A stretch of 64,000 nucleotides of DNA from Chersky-267 sp963744115 (GTDB lineage Bacteria; Chloroflexota; Limnocylindria; Limnocylindrales; CSP1-4). The translations under genes and the position numbers were made by a program. Shown here piece by piece: positions 63,767-64,000 of this stretch (the first letter of the stretch is position 1; each line of letters starts with the position of its first letter). The notes below the pieces were generated by a model, which was not told where the DNA came from, made no database searches, and worked only from the letters and a program-made list of their open reading frames with translations. The stretch covers positions 496,001 to 560,000 of the forward strand of contig CAVUSI010000002.1 in assembly GCA_963744115.1 (NCBI GenBank), given 5' to 3'.

Positions 63767-64000
63767 ATGGAAACACCACGAGATCCGCAGACCGGCGGAG
63801 CGGACGGTGCCGGCTTGCCTCCGGATGATCGTCCGGCGGCGCCGGACCTGGCGCCGCAGCCGATGACACCTCCGCCCGCGAGCGCGGCAACGCCCGCCGA
63901 TGCGCCTCCGCCGATGGCGACTCCCCCCGTTTCGCCACCGCCCCCGATCGCCGCGCCGGCGCAGGCGTGGGAAGCGCCCGAGGCGGAGGCGGGACCGGCA
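63767..64000 (+). CDS. Proline/alanine-rich protein, 3' end outside the window
   Basis: 78 codons open to the window edge from METPRDPQTGGADGAG. GGAGG lies 6 nt before ATG 63767, a good ribosome binding site. The visible part is a Pro/Ala-rich low-complexity stretch (APPPMATPPVSPPPP), typical of the disordered N-terminus of membrane or secreted proteins. The functional part lies beyond the window, so no call is possible. Confidence 0.6.
   Translation, partial: METPRDPQTGGADGAGLPPDDRPAAPDLAPQPMTPPPASAATPADAPPPMATPPVSPPPPIAAPAQAWEAPEAEAGPA

Overview
The window is a gene-dense piece of a very GC-rich bacterial chromosome. I see no rRNA, tRNA, CRISPR array, phage or insertion sequence. Most gene content is housekeeping or metabolic: class I lysyl-tRNA synthetase, a K+-independent-type membrane pyrophosphatase, an Lhr helicase beside an MPEGDT-type Nei, cyanophycin genes and a CASTOR-type channel. 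Together with many leaderless-looking starts, this suggests Chloroflexota, perhaps the Limnocylindria/Ellin6529 group. That assignment is inference from gene content; a high-GC actinobacterial relative is not excluded.

Layout. 0-9.6 kb: broken acetyltransferase, small membrane protein, DoxX protein, Lhr-Nei repair pair, class II amidotransferase, MFS transporter. 9.6-20.7 kb: GT87-like glycosyltransferase, then a polymer and amino-acid block: cyanophycinase and cyanophycin synthetase (4-nt overlap), a 30-residue membrane peptide, a CASTOR/POLLUX-type channel, a second CphA-like Mur ligase that has lost the ATP-grasp domain, an M20 carboxypeptidase and a RidA-like protein. 20.7-28.1 kb: four copies of an 18-bp hairpin motif, AzlD with a frameshifted AzlC, gamma-glutamyltransferase, MFS, DegV, glutamate dehydrogenase. 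28.2-30 kb: an unknown protein and a BioD/Pta-N-like ATPase.

30-40.5 kb is a complete-looking sugar locus. GH4 hydrolase and ROK kinase run leftward. GntR regulator, lipoprotein binding protein, two permeases, a SIS protein, a TIM-barrel glycosidase and a BadF/NagK-type kinase run rightward. The second permease and the SIS gene each carry one single-base frameshift, and no ABC ATPase is present. 40.5-45.6 kb is a leftward CoA-pathway run (panB-panC, DUF4349 lipoprotein, coaX-coaBC).

45.7-56.4 kb: unknown protein, NCS2 purine permease, M16 peptidase, a repeat-bearing protein in frame with ndk, then a leftward trio coupling signal peptidase I to two isolated complex-I/hydrogenase-like membrane proteins, and a divergent surface protein with Ig-like and beta-propeller regions. 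56.4-64 kb: hppA, uppP, argR, greA, lysS, serS and the start of a proline-rich protein that runs off the window.

Two patterns run through the window. At least twelve transcription units have a TAnnnT box 6-9 nt before the start codon, with no room for a ribosome binding site. Genes inside operons are coupled by 4-nt ATGA/GTGA/TTGA overlaps. Several genes become intact if one base is removed, so sequencing error must be weighed against real decay.
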